Source: an uncultured Bacilli bacterium (GTDB taxonomy: Bacteria; Bacillota_I; Bacilli_A; RF39; UBA660). Taken from it: DNA of 12,255 bases. Position 1 is the stretch's first letter, and every line of letters starts with the position of its first letter. Shown in pieces: positions 1-6,752 of the stretch. Under the pieces are notes generated by a model that had not been told where the DNA came from, made no database searches, and saw nothing but the letters and a program-made list of their open reading frames with translations. The stretch covers positions 6,397 through 18,651 of the forward strand of contig CAJUGF010000031.1 of NCBI GenBank assembly GCA_910585915.1. Direction: 5' to 3'. The position numbers and the translations under genes are program-made.

Positions 1-30
1 CTGGAGTTCTGACGTGTGCTCTTCCGATCT
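1..30 (+). other. Illumina TruSeq read-2 adapter remnant (not genomic)
   Basis: These 30 bases match the 3' part of the TruSeq read-2 adapter, ending in the familiar GCTCTTCCGATCT. The only difference is base 10, which is T where the adapter has A. The adapter runs directly into the ezrA reading frame with no stop, so an automatic caller could wrongly extend the gene into it. The adapter sequence is recalled from general knowledge and was not searched. Confidence 0.96.
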
Positions 31-32
31 TT

Positions 33-1067
33 ATTGCTATGGGAAAAGTATTAATTCCTAAAAAAATGAAAGAAATCAATAACATTTATGAAAAAATGAA
101 AAAAGATGGATACAACTTAGAATTTTTAAATTTACCTTATAACATGACTGAATCAAATAAAAAAATTACTGATATCTTTCAACGATTAAATGTACTAAAT
201 ATTGAAGACTCAACCTTTGAATTAAAAACAATGACCGATTACTTTGATTCCCTATATAATGATTTTGACAAAGAGAGAATTGCTAGAAAAATATTTGATG
301 ATTATCAAAGAAGTATCTTAATGAAAGTGACTAAGCTTACAAAAATAAATGATAAATTAATTCGAAAGTTAGAAGATATCAAATATAGTTATGATCTGAC
401 AGATGAAGATGTAAGTGTCATCGATATCATTCGTAAAGAATTAGAAGAGATTCGAATAAAATATGACGAAATTGTTGAAATGCATCGGACACATCGTTAT
501 AGTTTTAGCCATTTGGCCAAAGAAATGGAATTATTAAATGTAAAACTTACAAGAACTGAAGAAAAATTAGAAGCAGCACTAAGAACACTTGGCAGCTTAA
601 AAGAAGATGAATTAAGAGCAAGAGAGCAATTGGATGAAATAAAATCAATTCTAAATAATGCTAAAAATCAAATGAAAAGCTACAAATTACCTATGATTCC
701 TAAAAAATATTTTGTAGAATTAAGCGAAGCGACAGAGGCCATTGCTAATATGGTAAAAGAATTAGAGCGTACACCAATATCAATTAAAGTTTTAAATACA
801 CGTGTTGATACAGCAAGAGATCTTGTACTTAAATTACTTAGTACAACCCATGAAACTATCAAGACAGCAAAAATGGCCGAAACAGCTATTGTTTATGGCA
901 ATCGATACCGACCAATCAACAAAGAGGTGGATTTTGGTCTAACAAAAGCAGAAAATGCATTTCATAAAGGTAATTTTAAAAACTCGTTAGAAAATGCAAT
1001 AGCAGCAATTAATATTGTAGAACCAGGAATACACAAAAGATTAATGGAAGAATATGGAGAAAATTAA
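33..1067 (+). CDS. ezrA: Septation ring formation regulator EzrA, C-terminal part (5' truncated)
   Basis: EzrA is a membrane-anchored, spectrin-like coiled-coil protein that restrains FtsZ assembly and joins the division machinery in low-GC Gram-positives. About 344 residues are visible; family members are usually about 560-570, so the N-terminal membrane anchor and first helical bundles are missing because the contig starts here. The sequence is almost entirely charged helix. Near visible residues 155-205 is the family stretch SHLAKEMELLNVKLTRTEEK followed by LRTLGSLKEDE. Near residue 286 is YGNRYR, corresponding to the conserved QNR patch needed for mid-cell localisation. It is followed by the usual end, SLENAIAAINIVEPG. 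The first ATG (39) is internal, not a start; the frame is open back to the adapter. The stop lies one base before the start of the next gene, so the genes are cotranscribed. The identification rests on family motifs and on the ezrA-desulfurase-thiI order known from Bacillus. Confidence 0.93.
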   Translation: MAMGKVLIPKKMKEINNIYEKMKKDGYNLEFLNLPYNMTESNKKITDIFQRLNVLNIEDSTFELKTMTDYFDSLYNDFDKERIARKIFDDYQRSILMKVTKLTKINDKLIRKLEDIKYSYDLTDEDVSVIDIIRKELEEIRIKYDEIVEMHRTHRYSFSHLAKEMELLNVKLTRTEEKLEAALRTLGSLKEDELRAREQLDEIKSILNNAKNQMKSYKLPMIPKKYFVELSEATEAIANMVKELERTPISIKVLNTRVDTARDLVLKLLSTTHETIKTAKMAETAIVYGNRYRPINKEVDFGLTKAENAFHKGNFKNSLENAIAAINIVEPGIHKRLMEEYGEN

Positions 1068-1068
1068 C

Positions 1069-1650
1069 ATGACAAAAGTAATGATCGATTTAGATGAAAC
1101 AATCGTAAGTGGAGGATATATAGAATCATTAAATGAATACTTAGGAACTAATTACAAACCAGAAGATTTTAAAGATTATTATATTTCAAATATTTTACCT
1201 CCTGAAGAAAACAACAAATATTTAGATTATTTCTATAAAAATGTAAATGTTTATGATAAAAGTACCATTATACCAAATGCAATTGAAGTAATAAAAAAAT
1301 TAAATGAACAATATGATGTATATATTTGTAGTGCTTTCTTAGATCCTAGAAAACCAGAAGAATGTTCAATTATGGCCAAATATAAATACGAATGGATTTT
1401 AAAAAACTTACCATTCATTAACCCTAAAAGAATTTTATTAACAAGCGCCAAAGATCTCATCATGTGTGACGTAAAAATAGATGATAAAGTTTCAAATTTA
1501 AAGAGAGGATATGGCAAAATAAAATTATTGTTAAATCAAAAACACAATGAAAAATATTCTAAAGAAGAGTTAGCATCTTTAGGTATTTTAAGAGTAAATG
1601 ATTGGTTAGAAATTGAAAGAATTTTATTAAAAGGAGAGTTACCAAAATGA
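1069..1650 (+). CDS. 5'(3')-deoxyribonucleotidase-like HAD hydrolase (NT5C family)
   Basis: A 193-aa HAD-superfamily phosphatase related to the NT5C family (YqfW/YorS-like in Bacillus), expected to remove the phosphate from (deoxy)nucleoside monophosphates in the cytosol. Motif I is DLDET at residues 7-11, with D7 the likely nucleophile and D9 the acid/base. Motif II is the serine of CSAF near residue 88. Later come K128 and a DD pair at 138-139 that would complete the metal site. I place the start at ATG 1069 rather than the in-frame ATG 1054. GGAGA at 1056-1060 sits 8 bases before 1069, and the protein then begins TKVMIDLDET, as is usual for the family. The gene follows the ezrA stop after one base and its TGA overlaps the next start (ATGA at 1647-1650), so translation is probably coupled. 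The substrate is not determinable from sequence; a broader HAD phosphatase role is possible. Confidence 0.82.
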   Translation: MTKVMIDLDETIVSGGYIESLNEYLGTNYKPEDFKDYYISNILPPEENNKYLDYFYKNVNVYDKSTIIPNAIEVIKKLNEQYDVYICSAFLDPRKPEECSIMAKYKYEWILKNLPFINPKRILLTSAKDLIMCDVKIDDKVSNLKRGYGKIKLLLNQKHNEKYSKEELASLGILRVNDWLEIERILLKGELPK

Positions 1651-2780
1651 TTTATTTAGATTATAGTGCAACGACACCAGTAAGCTACGATGTCTTAGAA
1701 TCTTATTTAAGAGCAACAAAAGATTTCATAGGAAACCCCAATTCTTTACATAGCTTAGGAGTAAAAACAAAAACTTTAATGAATAGTGCAAATAAACAAA
1801 TAGCAGAAATATTTAACATTTTAGAAAGTGAAATAACATTCACAAGTGGTGCTACAGAATCAAATAATATGGCATTAATTGGAACTTGTTTAGCAAATGT
1901 CAAGCGTGGAAATCATATTATAGTTTCTAAATTAGAACATCCTTCCATCTATAAAATATGTGAATATTTAGAAACTATTGGCTTTGAAATAAGCTATGTT
2001 GCAAATGATCAAGAAGGACTAATCGATTTTGATGACTTAAAAAATAAAATAAGACCCAATACCCTTTTAGTAAGTATATGTGCAGTAAATAGTGAACTAG
2101 GAATAAGACAGCCGTTAAAAATGATTCGTCAGATCATAAAAAAAGAAAATCCATCAACTTTATTTCATAGTGATATGACTCAAGCAGTTGGAAAAATTCC
2201 TGTAAGTTGCCACGATGTTGATATGGCAAGCATGTCAGCTCATAAAATTTTTGGACCTAAAGGAATAGGTCTATTCTATAAAAATAGTAGGGTAAAAATT
2301 ACACCATTAATTTATGGAAGCGGAAAATCGAATCTTTTAAGACCTGGAACACCACCTGTACCATTAATAGTAGCCTTTTCCAAAGCCTTAAGACTTGCCT
2401 TAGTAGATATTGACAAAAGAGAAAATTTTGTAAGACGATTAAATGAAAAAATCTTAGGAGAATTATGCAAAATGGAAGGCATCTTAATTAATCAAACAAA
2501 ATATTCCATTCCTCAAATATTAAATATTAGTCTTCAAAATATACGTCCAGAAACATTTCTTCATGCTATGGAAGAATATGAAATCTATTTAGGAACAAAT
2601 ACTGCATGTGCAAGTGGTAATCTTTCATCTAGTATTATGGCTGTCTACAATGATAAAAAAAGAGCAACTAGTAGTATTCGCATTAGTTTATCTCATGTTA
2701 CAACAACTGATGAAATCAATCAATTTTTATCGGCATTCAAAGCTGTATATAATCGATTGAATAGCTTAACAGAAGGATAG
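1647..2780 (+). CDS. nifZ: Cysteine desulfurase, NifS/IscS family (NifZ-like partner of ThiI)
   Basis: A 377-aa PLP-dependent enzyme that converts cysteine to alanine and loads the sulfur as a persulfide on its own cysteine. It starts with the family signature YLDYSATTPV. It then has TSGATESNN (residues 66-74, phosphate binding), H98 in EHPS (stacks on PLP), HSDMTQAVGK (174-183, with D176 and Q179), and SAHKIFGPKG with K200 as the PLP lysine. The active cysteine is C321 in TACASG. Length is normal. AAGGAG at 1631-1636 precedes the ATG by 10 bases and the start overlaps the previous stop. In Bacillus the dedicated desulfurase NifZ lies next to thiI and feeds it sulfur for tRNA 4-thiouridine; the same adjacency here supports that role over a general SUF/ISC supplier. 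That assignment comes from context. The TAG stop lies inside the following terminator stem. Confidence 0.93.
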   Translation: MIYLDYSATTPVSYDVLESYLRATKDFIGNPNSLHSLGVKTKTLMNSANKQIAEIFNILESEITFTSGATESNNMALIGTCLANVKRGNHIIVSKLEHPSIYKICEYLETIGFEISYVANDQEGLIDFDDLKNKIRPNTLLVSICAVNSELGIRQPLKMIRQIIKKENPSTLFHSDMTQAVGKIPVSCHDVDMASMSAHKIFGPKGIGLFYKNSRVKITPLIYGSGKSNLLRPGTPPVPLIVAFSKALRLALVDIDKRENFVRRLNEKILGELCKMEGILINQTKYSIPQILNISLQNIRPETFLHAMEEYEIYLGTNTACASGNLSSSIMAVYNDKKRATSSIRISLSHVTTTDEINQFLSAFKAVYNRLNSLTEG

Positions 2781-2798
2781 TAAAAACTATTCTTTTTT
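2775..2798 (+). terminator. Intrinsic terminator of the ezrA-nifZ operon
   Basis: A 7-bp stem (GGATAGT 2775-2781 with ACTATTC 2786-2792, one G-T pair), loop AAAA, then six T. It begins inside the desulfurase gene: the TAG stop at 2778-2780 is part of the stem. The T run leads directly into the thiI -10 box. Confidence 0.75.
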
Positions 2799-2806
2799 GT
2801 TATAAT
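2798..2806 (+). promoter_or_regulatory. Extended -10 promoter of thiI
   Basis: TG-T-TATAAT is a perfect extended -10 for the main sigma factor; no TTGACA-like -35 lies at the normal distance (2778-2783 is TAGTAA). An expected start near 2813 would give a leader of about 54 bases that contains the palindrome at 2820-2834. Confidence 0.72.
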
Positions 2807-2819
2807 ACAATTAATTAAA

Positions 2820-2834
2820 CATTAGTCACTAATG
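2820..2834. promoter_or_regulatory. Perfect palindrome in the thiI leader (candidate operator or small hairpin)
   Basis: CATTAGT-C-ACTAATG is a perfect 7+1+7 palindrome located about 8 to 22 bases after the predicted transcription start. As DNA it has the size and position of a repressor site. As RNA it could form a 6-bp hairpin with a 3-base loop. I do not recognise the binding protein. Confidence 0.45.
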
Positions 2835-2866
2835 CAATAAAAACTATTAATGAAGAAGTGAGAAAT

Positions 2867-4054
2867 ATGAGAAAATTAATTATTATCAAATATGGTGAAA
2901 TGACCACAAAAAAAGATAACATTGGCTTATTCTTAAGAAAATTAAAAGACAATGTTACTATAATGTTAGAAAATGAACCAATAAAAATTACATACGACAA
3001 CGGAAGAATGTTTATTACATGTCAATATGAACACTTTGAATCAGTATTAAATAAATTAAAAAAAGTATTTGGAATTCATGAAATTATAGTTGGCTATGAA
3101 TTAGAAAATAGTGAAATAGAAACAATCCAAGAAGCTCTAAAAGATCTATTAACAAAAATTGAATTTAAAACATTTAAAGTAGAAACAAAAAGAAGCAATA
3201 AAAATTATCCATTAAAGAGCTTAGAAATTAGTAAAATTTTAGGTGGAACAGTTCTAAAAGAGAAAGAAAATATAAAAGTTGATGTTCATAATCCAGAGCT
3301 GACCATCCATATTGAAATTCGTTTAAATAATGCTTATATTTATTTCGAAACACATAAAGGGTTAGGGGGATATCCAGTAGGAACATTAGGAAAAGGATTA
3401 TTAATGTTAAGTGGAGGAATTGATTCTCCTGTTTCTGGATACCTAGCGATGAAAAGAGGCGTAAAACTAGAAGCAATTTATTTTGAAAGTCTCCCTCATA
3501 CATCGAATGAAGCCAAGCAAAAAGTAGAAAGTCTAGCACGAATTTTATCAGAGTATAATAATGAAATAAAACTTCATGTTATTAATTTTACAGAAATCCA
3601 AGAAAATATTTATAAAAAAATTCCTCATGAATACTTAATTACTATTATGAGAAGAATGATGTATCGCATATCAGAACAAATAGCGAGAAAAGGCAATTGT
3701 AAAATCTTAATAAATGGTGAATCCATTGGACAAGTAGCAAGTCAAACACTAACAAGCATGAACGCTATCAATGAAGTAGTAAAAATACCAGTCATTAGAC
3801 CTGTTGCATGTTTTGATAAATTGGAAATCATAGATTTAGCAAACAAAATTAACACTTACGAAACAAGTATTCTTCCATTTGAAGATTGTTGTACAATCTT
3901 TGTTCCAGACCATCCAGTCATTAATCCTGAAATATCAAAATGTTTAGAATATGAAGAAAGAATACCATACCAAGAATTAATCAAGAAAGCAGTTCAGAAT
4001 CATGAAATAATAAAAATAACTAAACAAGAAAATAAATTTGAGGATATATTATAA
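2867..4054 (+). CDS. thiI: tRNA uracil 4-sulfurtransferase ThiI
   Basis: A 395-aa cytosolic enzyme that adenylates U8 of tRNA and replaces its oxygen with sulfur from a desulfurase persulfide; in many bacteria it also helps build the thiamine thiazole. The N-terminal ferredoxin-like region starts IIIKYGEMTTKK. A THUMP domain follows to about residue 165. The PP-loop ATPase motif is SGGIDSPVSG at 182-191, and the conserved DCCTIFVPDHP lies near the C-terminus. There is no rhodanese domain as in E. coli, which is normal for Bacillota. I choose ATG 2867 over the in-frame GTG 2858: GAAGTGA ending at 2861 is a usable ribosome site for 2867, and the family protein begins right at that Met. It is separated from the desulfurase by a terminator and has its own promoter, so the two sulfur-relay genes are adjacent but apparently separately transcribed. 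The TAA stop touches the base of the downstream hairpin. Confidence 0.95.
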   Translation: MRKLIIIKYGEMTTKKDNIGLFLRKLKDNVTIMLENEPIKITYDNGRMFITCQYEHFESVLNKLKKVFGIHEIIVGYELENSEIETIQEALKDLLTKIEFKTFKVETKRSNKNYPLKSLEISKILGGTVLKEKENIKVDVHNPELTIHIEIRLNNAYIYFETHKGLGGYPVGTLGKGLLMLSGGIDSPVSGYLAMKRGVKLEAIYFESLPHTSNEAKQKVESLARILSEYNNEIKLHVINFTEIQENIYKKIPHEYLITIMRRMMYRISEQIARKGNCKILINGESIGQVASQTLTSMNAINEVVKIPVIRPVACFDKLEIIDLANKINTYETSILPFEDCCTIFVPDHPVINPEISKCLEYEERIPYQELIKKAVQNHEIIKITKQENKFEDIL

Positions 4055-4080
4055 AAATCAGAGTATTTACTCTGATTTTT
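4053..4080. terminator. Bidirectional terminator between thiI and the DUF1540 gene
   Basis: A perfect 12-bp stem, AAAAATCAGAGT (4053-4064) with ACTCTGATTTTT (4069-4080), around a 4-base loop. A T run flanks the hairpin on each strand, so it can stop both converging genes. The TAA of the minus-strand gene (4067-4069) overlaps the loop, and the stem's other arm codes for that protein's last residues. Confidence 0.85.
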
Positions 4081-4240
4081 CACTTTTTTCAAAACTATCA
4101 CAAAATGTTCTTTGTTTTGAATTTTCCCCATTAACAAATATTTTTCCAAGAGTACATCGATTTTCATGACAATCTTGATATTTGCAAGTATGAACATTAC
4201 AATCAATTCTCTGATTAAAATATTCATTCGTTTCCTTCAT
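4067..4240 (-). CDS. DUF1540 small cysteine-rich protein (57 aa)
   Basis: A short gene converging on thiI. Translation from ATG 4240 gives MKETNEYFNQRIDCNVHTC and onwards, ending KSE-stop. The pattern IDCNVHTCKYQDC, then RCTLGKIFV, then QRTFCDSF fits the DUF1540 family, whose core is a CNV-x-xCxY start, a C-T centre and a final T-x-C-x-x-F. Cysteines are at residues 14, 19, 24, 29 and 47, suggesting a small metal-bound or disulfide fold, which is inferred. The family has no settled function; it is common in spore-forming Bacillota. AGGTGA at 4245-4250 lies 4 bases before the ATG, a good ribosome site. It ends inside the thiI terminator hairpin. It is divergent from the 67-aa gene at 4306, with only 65 bases between. 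A weak TATAAA (4278-4283 on this strand) could be its -10. Confidence 0.85.
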   Translation of the reverse strand: MKETNEYFNQRIDCNVHTCKYQDCHENRCTLGKIFVNGENSKQRTFCDSFEKSEKSE

Positions 4241-4305
4241 ATTATCACCTAACTTTAGGATGAATAAAAAAAATTTATTTATACATACTAAAAACAGGTG
4301 ATACT

Positions 4306-4509
4306 ATGAGAAAACATATCGCAATGTATTATAAAACTTATGATGGTCAAACAAACAATGAAATGGATCGTTTAATGGATGAAAGATTGAATGACTATGG
4401 TTACAACTTTGAATCAAATAAAAAAAAGACAATTTCATTAGATGATGCATCAAAAAAATCAGGACCACACTGTTTAAGAATGCGTAAAAACGGGGAAAAA
4501 AGATGGTAA
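4306..4509 (+). CDS. Small hypothetical protein (67 aa)
   Basis: I do not recognise this family. The protein is soluble, strongly charged and basic at the C-terminus (end: GPHCLRMRKNGEKRW), with a middle part of alternating Asp/Glu, Asn and Tyr (MDRLMDERLNDYGYNF). It has one cysteine and no signal peptide or membrane segment. It is taken as real because AGGTGAT (4296-4302) lies 3 bases before the ATG, there is a matching terminator at its end, and no other gene is plausible in this span. The stop codon (4507-4509) lies in the loop of that terminator. It stands alone: the terminator separates it from ackA, and it is divergent from the DUF1540 gene. Confidence 0.68.
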   Translation: MRKHIAMYYKTYDGQTNNEMDRLMDERLNDYGYNFESNKKKTISLDDASKKSGPHCLRMRKNGEKRW

Positions 4510-4525
4510 AAACATCTTTTTTTTT
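4496..4525 (+). terminator. Terminator of the 67-aa gene
   Basis: AAAAAAGATG (4496-4505) pairs with CATCTTTTTT (4513-4522) around a 7-base loop, giving a 10-bp stem, followed by T to 4525 (nine T in all). The gene's last codons form the 5' arm and its stop is in the loop. The same AAAAAGATG/CATCTTTTT arms recur after the HerA-like gene. Confidence 0.83.
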
Positions 4526-4526
4526 G

Positions 4527-4532
4527 TATAAT
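4527..4532 (+). promoter_or_regulatory. -10 box of the ackA operon
   Basis: TATAAT begins one base after the T run of the preceding terminator. No good -35 is visible at 16-18 bp (ATGGTA or TGGTAA). A start near 4539 would leave a very short leader of about 13 bases, just enough for the GAGGTGA ribosome site at 4541-4547. Confidence 0.6.
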
Positions 4533-4551
4533 GATAATATGAGGTGAAAAA

Positions 4552-5745
4552 ATGAAAATATTATCAGTGAATGCTGGAAGTTCATCTTTAAAATTTACGG
4601 CATTTGAAATGCCAGAAGAAAAAAAGTTGATCTCTGGATATTTTGAGAGAATAGGAATAGGCAACAGTTTTTATACATTAAAAATAAATGGTGAAAAAAA
4701 GCAAGTAGAAGTTGAGATGAATACTCATGAAGATGCTTTTAAAATCTTAATAAAAGAATTAATAGATAATAAAATAGTTAAAGATTTAAATGAAATAAAA
4801 GGAATAGGTCATCGAGTTGTTCATGGAGGAGAGTACTTTAAAGATAGTGTTGTTATCACAGAAGATGTAATAATCAAGATTGAAGAGTTAAGTAATTTAG
4901 CACCTCTTCATAATCCGCCAGCTATTACTGGAATCAAAGCTGCAATAGAAGTAGTACCAGATGCTACTCAAGTAGCAGTATTTGATACATCTTTTCATCA
5001 AACGATGCCAAAAGAAAACTATCTTTATGCAGTTCCAAAGGATTGGTATCGTGAACATAAAGTAAGAAAATATGGTATGCATGGAACAAGCCATAAGTAT
5101 ATAACCGAAAGAATGAAAGAAGTATTGGGGCATGAAAATACCAAACTAATCATTTGTCATATTGGTTCAGGAGCTAGTATTACAGCCGTAGAGAATGGTA
5201 AATCAATCAACACATCAATGGGATTCACCCCTAATGCTGGACTGATTATGGGAACTCGTTCTGGAGATATAGATGCATCTATTCTTCCTTATATGATGGA
5301 TAAATTAAATGTTAACGCCAAAGAAATTGATCGTATTTTAAATAAAGAAAGTGGAGTACTTGCTCTAAGCGAACAATATAGTGACATGAGAGATATTTAT
5401 GATCATGTAAAACTAGGTGAAGAAAAATCAGTTCTTGCTCAAGATATGTTTATTAAAAGAATTGTCGACTATATTGCCATGTATTACTTTGAACTAAAAG
5501 GTTGTGATGCTATTATATTTACAGCAGGAGTAGGAGAAAATGGTGCATGTGAAAGAAGAAGAGTAATAGAAAAATTAGAATTCCTAGGAGTAAAATTAAA
5601 TAGCGAATTCAATGAACAAATAGCTAGTTACCATGACATTCATGAAGGTAAAATTACATTAGAAGACTCTACTATTCCAGTATATGTAATCCCAACCGAT
5701 GAAGAAATTATGTTAGCAAGAGATACATTTAGATTTTCAAATTAA
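4552..5745 (+). CDS. ackA: Acetate kinase AckA
   Basis: A 397-aa cytosolic enzyme that interconverts acetyl phosphate + ADP and acetate + ATP, the energy-yielding step of acetate fermentation. The length is typical. Motif 1 is SVNAGSSSLKF with N7 (catalytic). Then come GHRVVHGG with R88, FDTSFHQTMP with D145, GMHGTSHKY with H177, HIGSGASI (nucleotide phosphate loop), and GTRSGDIDAS with R236 (acetate/phosphate site). FTAGVGEN lies near 323-330, and PTDEE with E384 (magnesium) is at the end. All catalytic residues known from the Methanosarcina enzyme have a counterpart. GAGGTGA is 4 bases before the start. No phosphotransacetylase gene is in the window. nrnA follows after 18 bases and recX after that, without terminators, so these form one operon. 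In Bacillus ackA lies in the same chromosome neighbourhood as thiI, nifZ and ezrA, so the local order seems ancestral; this is from memory. Confidence 0.97.
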   Translation: MKILSVNAGSSSLKFTAFEMPEEKKLISGYFERIGIGNSFYTLKINGEKKQVEVEMNTHEDAFKILIKELIDNKIVKDLNEIKGIGHRVVHGGEYFKDSVVITEDVIIKIEELSNLAPLHNPPAITGIKAAIEVVPDATQVAVFDTSFHQTMPKENYLYAVPKDWYREHKVRKYGMHGTSHKYITERMKEVLGHENTKLIICHIGSGASITAVENGKSINTSMGFTPNAGLIMGTRSGDIDASILPYMMDKLNVNAKEIDRILNKESGVLALSEQYSDMRDIYDHVKLGEEKSVLAQDMFIKRIVDYIAMYYFELKGCDAIIFTAGVGENGACERRRVIEKLEFLGVKLNSEFNEQIASYHDIHEGKITLEDSTIPVYVIPTDEEIMLARDTFRFSN

Positions 5746-5763
5746 ATAGAAAGAAGGTTTGGA

Positions 5764-6723
5764 ATGACTTCAAACATTATCAAAAAAATTGCCAAAAAAA
5801 TTAAGCAATATGACACCATTGTAATAGCAAGACATACCGGACCAGATCCAGATGCAATTTGTAGTCAACTTGCACTACGTGATTCCATTAAAGAAACTTA
5901 TGGAGCAAAAAAAGTTTATGCAGTTGGAGTAGGAGTATCAAAATTCAAAAAATATGGAAACCTTGATAAAGTAGATACCAAAAGTCTAAAAAATGCTTTG
6001 CTCATTACATTAGATGTTCCCAATTATTGCAGAATTGATGGTATTGAAGATTTAAAACCAAAAGAAATTATAAAAATTGATCATCATCCCTTTGAAGAAG
6101 AATTTGGACCACTAGAATGGGTAGATGATACCGCATCAAGTACTTGTCAATTAATTGCAGAATTAATTATGAAATCGAATTTAAAACTAACAGAAAATGT
6201 TGGCAATAACTTATTTATTGGTATGGTATCAGATAGTGACCGATTCTTACTTTCTTACACAACCCTTCAAACATTTAAAATAGTAACAAATTTAATGGAA
6301 CGAACAAAAATCAATATTATGAAACAATATGAAAAACTTTATGAACGCCCAATCAATGAAGTAAGATTTCATGGATATATTTCAGAAAAACTAAAAATCA
6401 CAGAAAATGGATTAGCGTATGTCCAAATATCTTCTGAAATCATTAAAGAATATGGAGTTGATGCAGCAACCCCATCCAATATGATTAATGATTTTAATTA
6501 CATAAAAGATGTAATCGTATGGACCTTTATCACTTATGATGAAAAAAACGAAATTTATAAAGTAAATATTCGTAGCAGAGGCCCAATAATTAATGAAGTA
6601 GCATCCAAATACAATGGTGGAGGACATAAATTTGCGAGTGGTGTAAGAACCAAAGAAAAAGAAGATATTGATAATTTAATTAAAGATTTAGATGCCTCAT
6701 GTAAAGAGTATAAAGGTATTTAA
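5764..6723 (+). CDS. nrnA: DHH-DHHA1 phosphoesterase, NrnA-type nanoRNase / pAp phosphatase
   Basis: A 319-aa cytosolic phosphoesterase of the type that finishes RNA decay by cutting 2-5-nt RNA fragments and removes the 3' phosphate from pAp. The N-terminal DHH domain shows RHTGPDPDA (H24, D28, D30), TLDVP (D84), IKIDHHPF (D106, H107, H108) and VSDSDRF (D157): the manganese ligands of the family. The C-terminal DHHA1 domain shows NIRSRG near 268-273 and NGGGHKFASG at 284-293, the substrate-binding glycine loop. Length and order agree with NrnA; SDSDRF in place of the more usual GDTGRF is a variant I associate with mollicute-like relatives. AGAAGG (5752-5757) precedes the ATG by 6 bases. It is cotranscribed with ackA (18-base gap) and recX (29-base gap). 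The balance between RNA and pAp as substrates cannot be read from sequence. Confidence 0.92.
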   Translation: MTSNIIKKIAKKIKQYDTIVIARHTGPDPDAICSQLALRDSIKETYGAKKVYAVGVGVSKFKKYGNLDKVDTKSLKNALLITLDVPNYCRIDGIEDLKPKEIIKIDHHPFEEEFGPLEWVDDTASSTCQLIAELIMKSNLKLTENVGNNLFIGMVSDSDRFLLSYTTLQTFKIVTNLMERTKINIMKQYEKLYERPINEVRFHGYISEKLKITENGLAYVQISSEIIKEYGVDAATPSNMINDFNYIKDVIVWTFITYDEKNEIYKVNIRSRGPIINEVASKYNGGGHKFASGVRTKEKEDIDNLIKDLDASCKEYKGI

Positions 6724-6752
6724 ATCTTTTTTCTTACAGAAAGGAACAAACA

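Noticed and set aside
1054..1068. Earlier ATG for the nucleotidase
   Set aside because: It overlaps ezrA and would sit only 3 bases after its own weak ribosome site; ATG 1069 has GGAGA at 8 bases and gives the normal family N-terminus.
2807..2866. TPP or other riboswitch ahead of thiI
   Set aside because: The leader is about 54 bases, AT-rich and has only a short palindrome; it lacks the conserved TPP riboswitch core and the length needed.
4000..4227. 75-codon minus-strand frame over the thiI end
   Set aside because: It runs through the terminator into thiI in another frame and lacks a ribosome site; the neighbouring frame encodes the DUF1540 protein with Cys motif and ribosome site.
4243..4303. 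Inverted TATCACCT / AGGTGATA pair between the divergent small genes
   Set aside because: Both arms are the ribosome sites of the two divergent genes, so the symmetry is explained without an operator.
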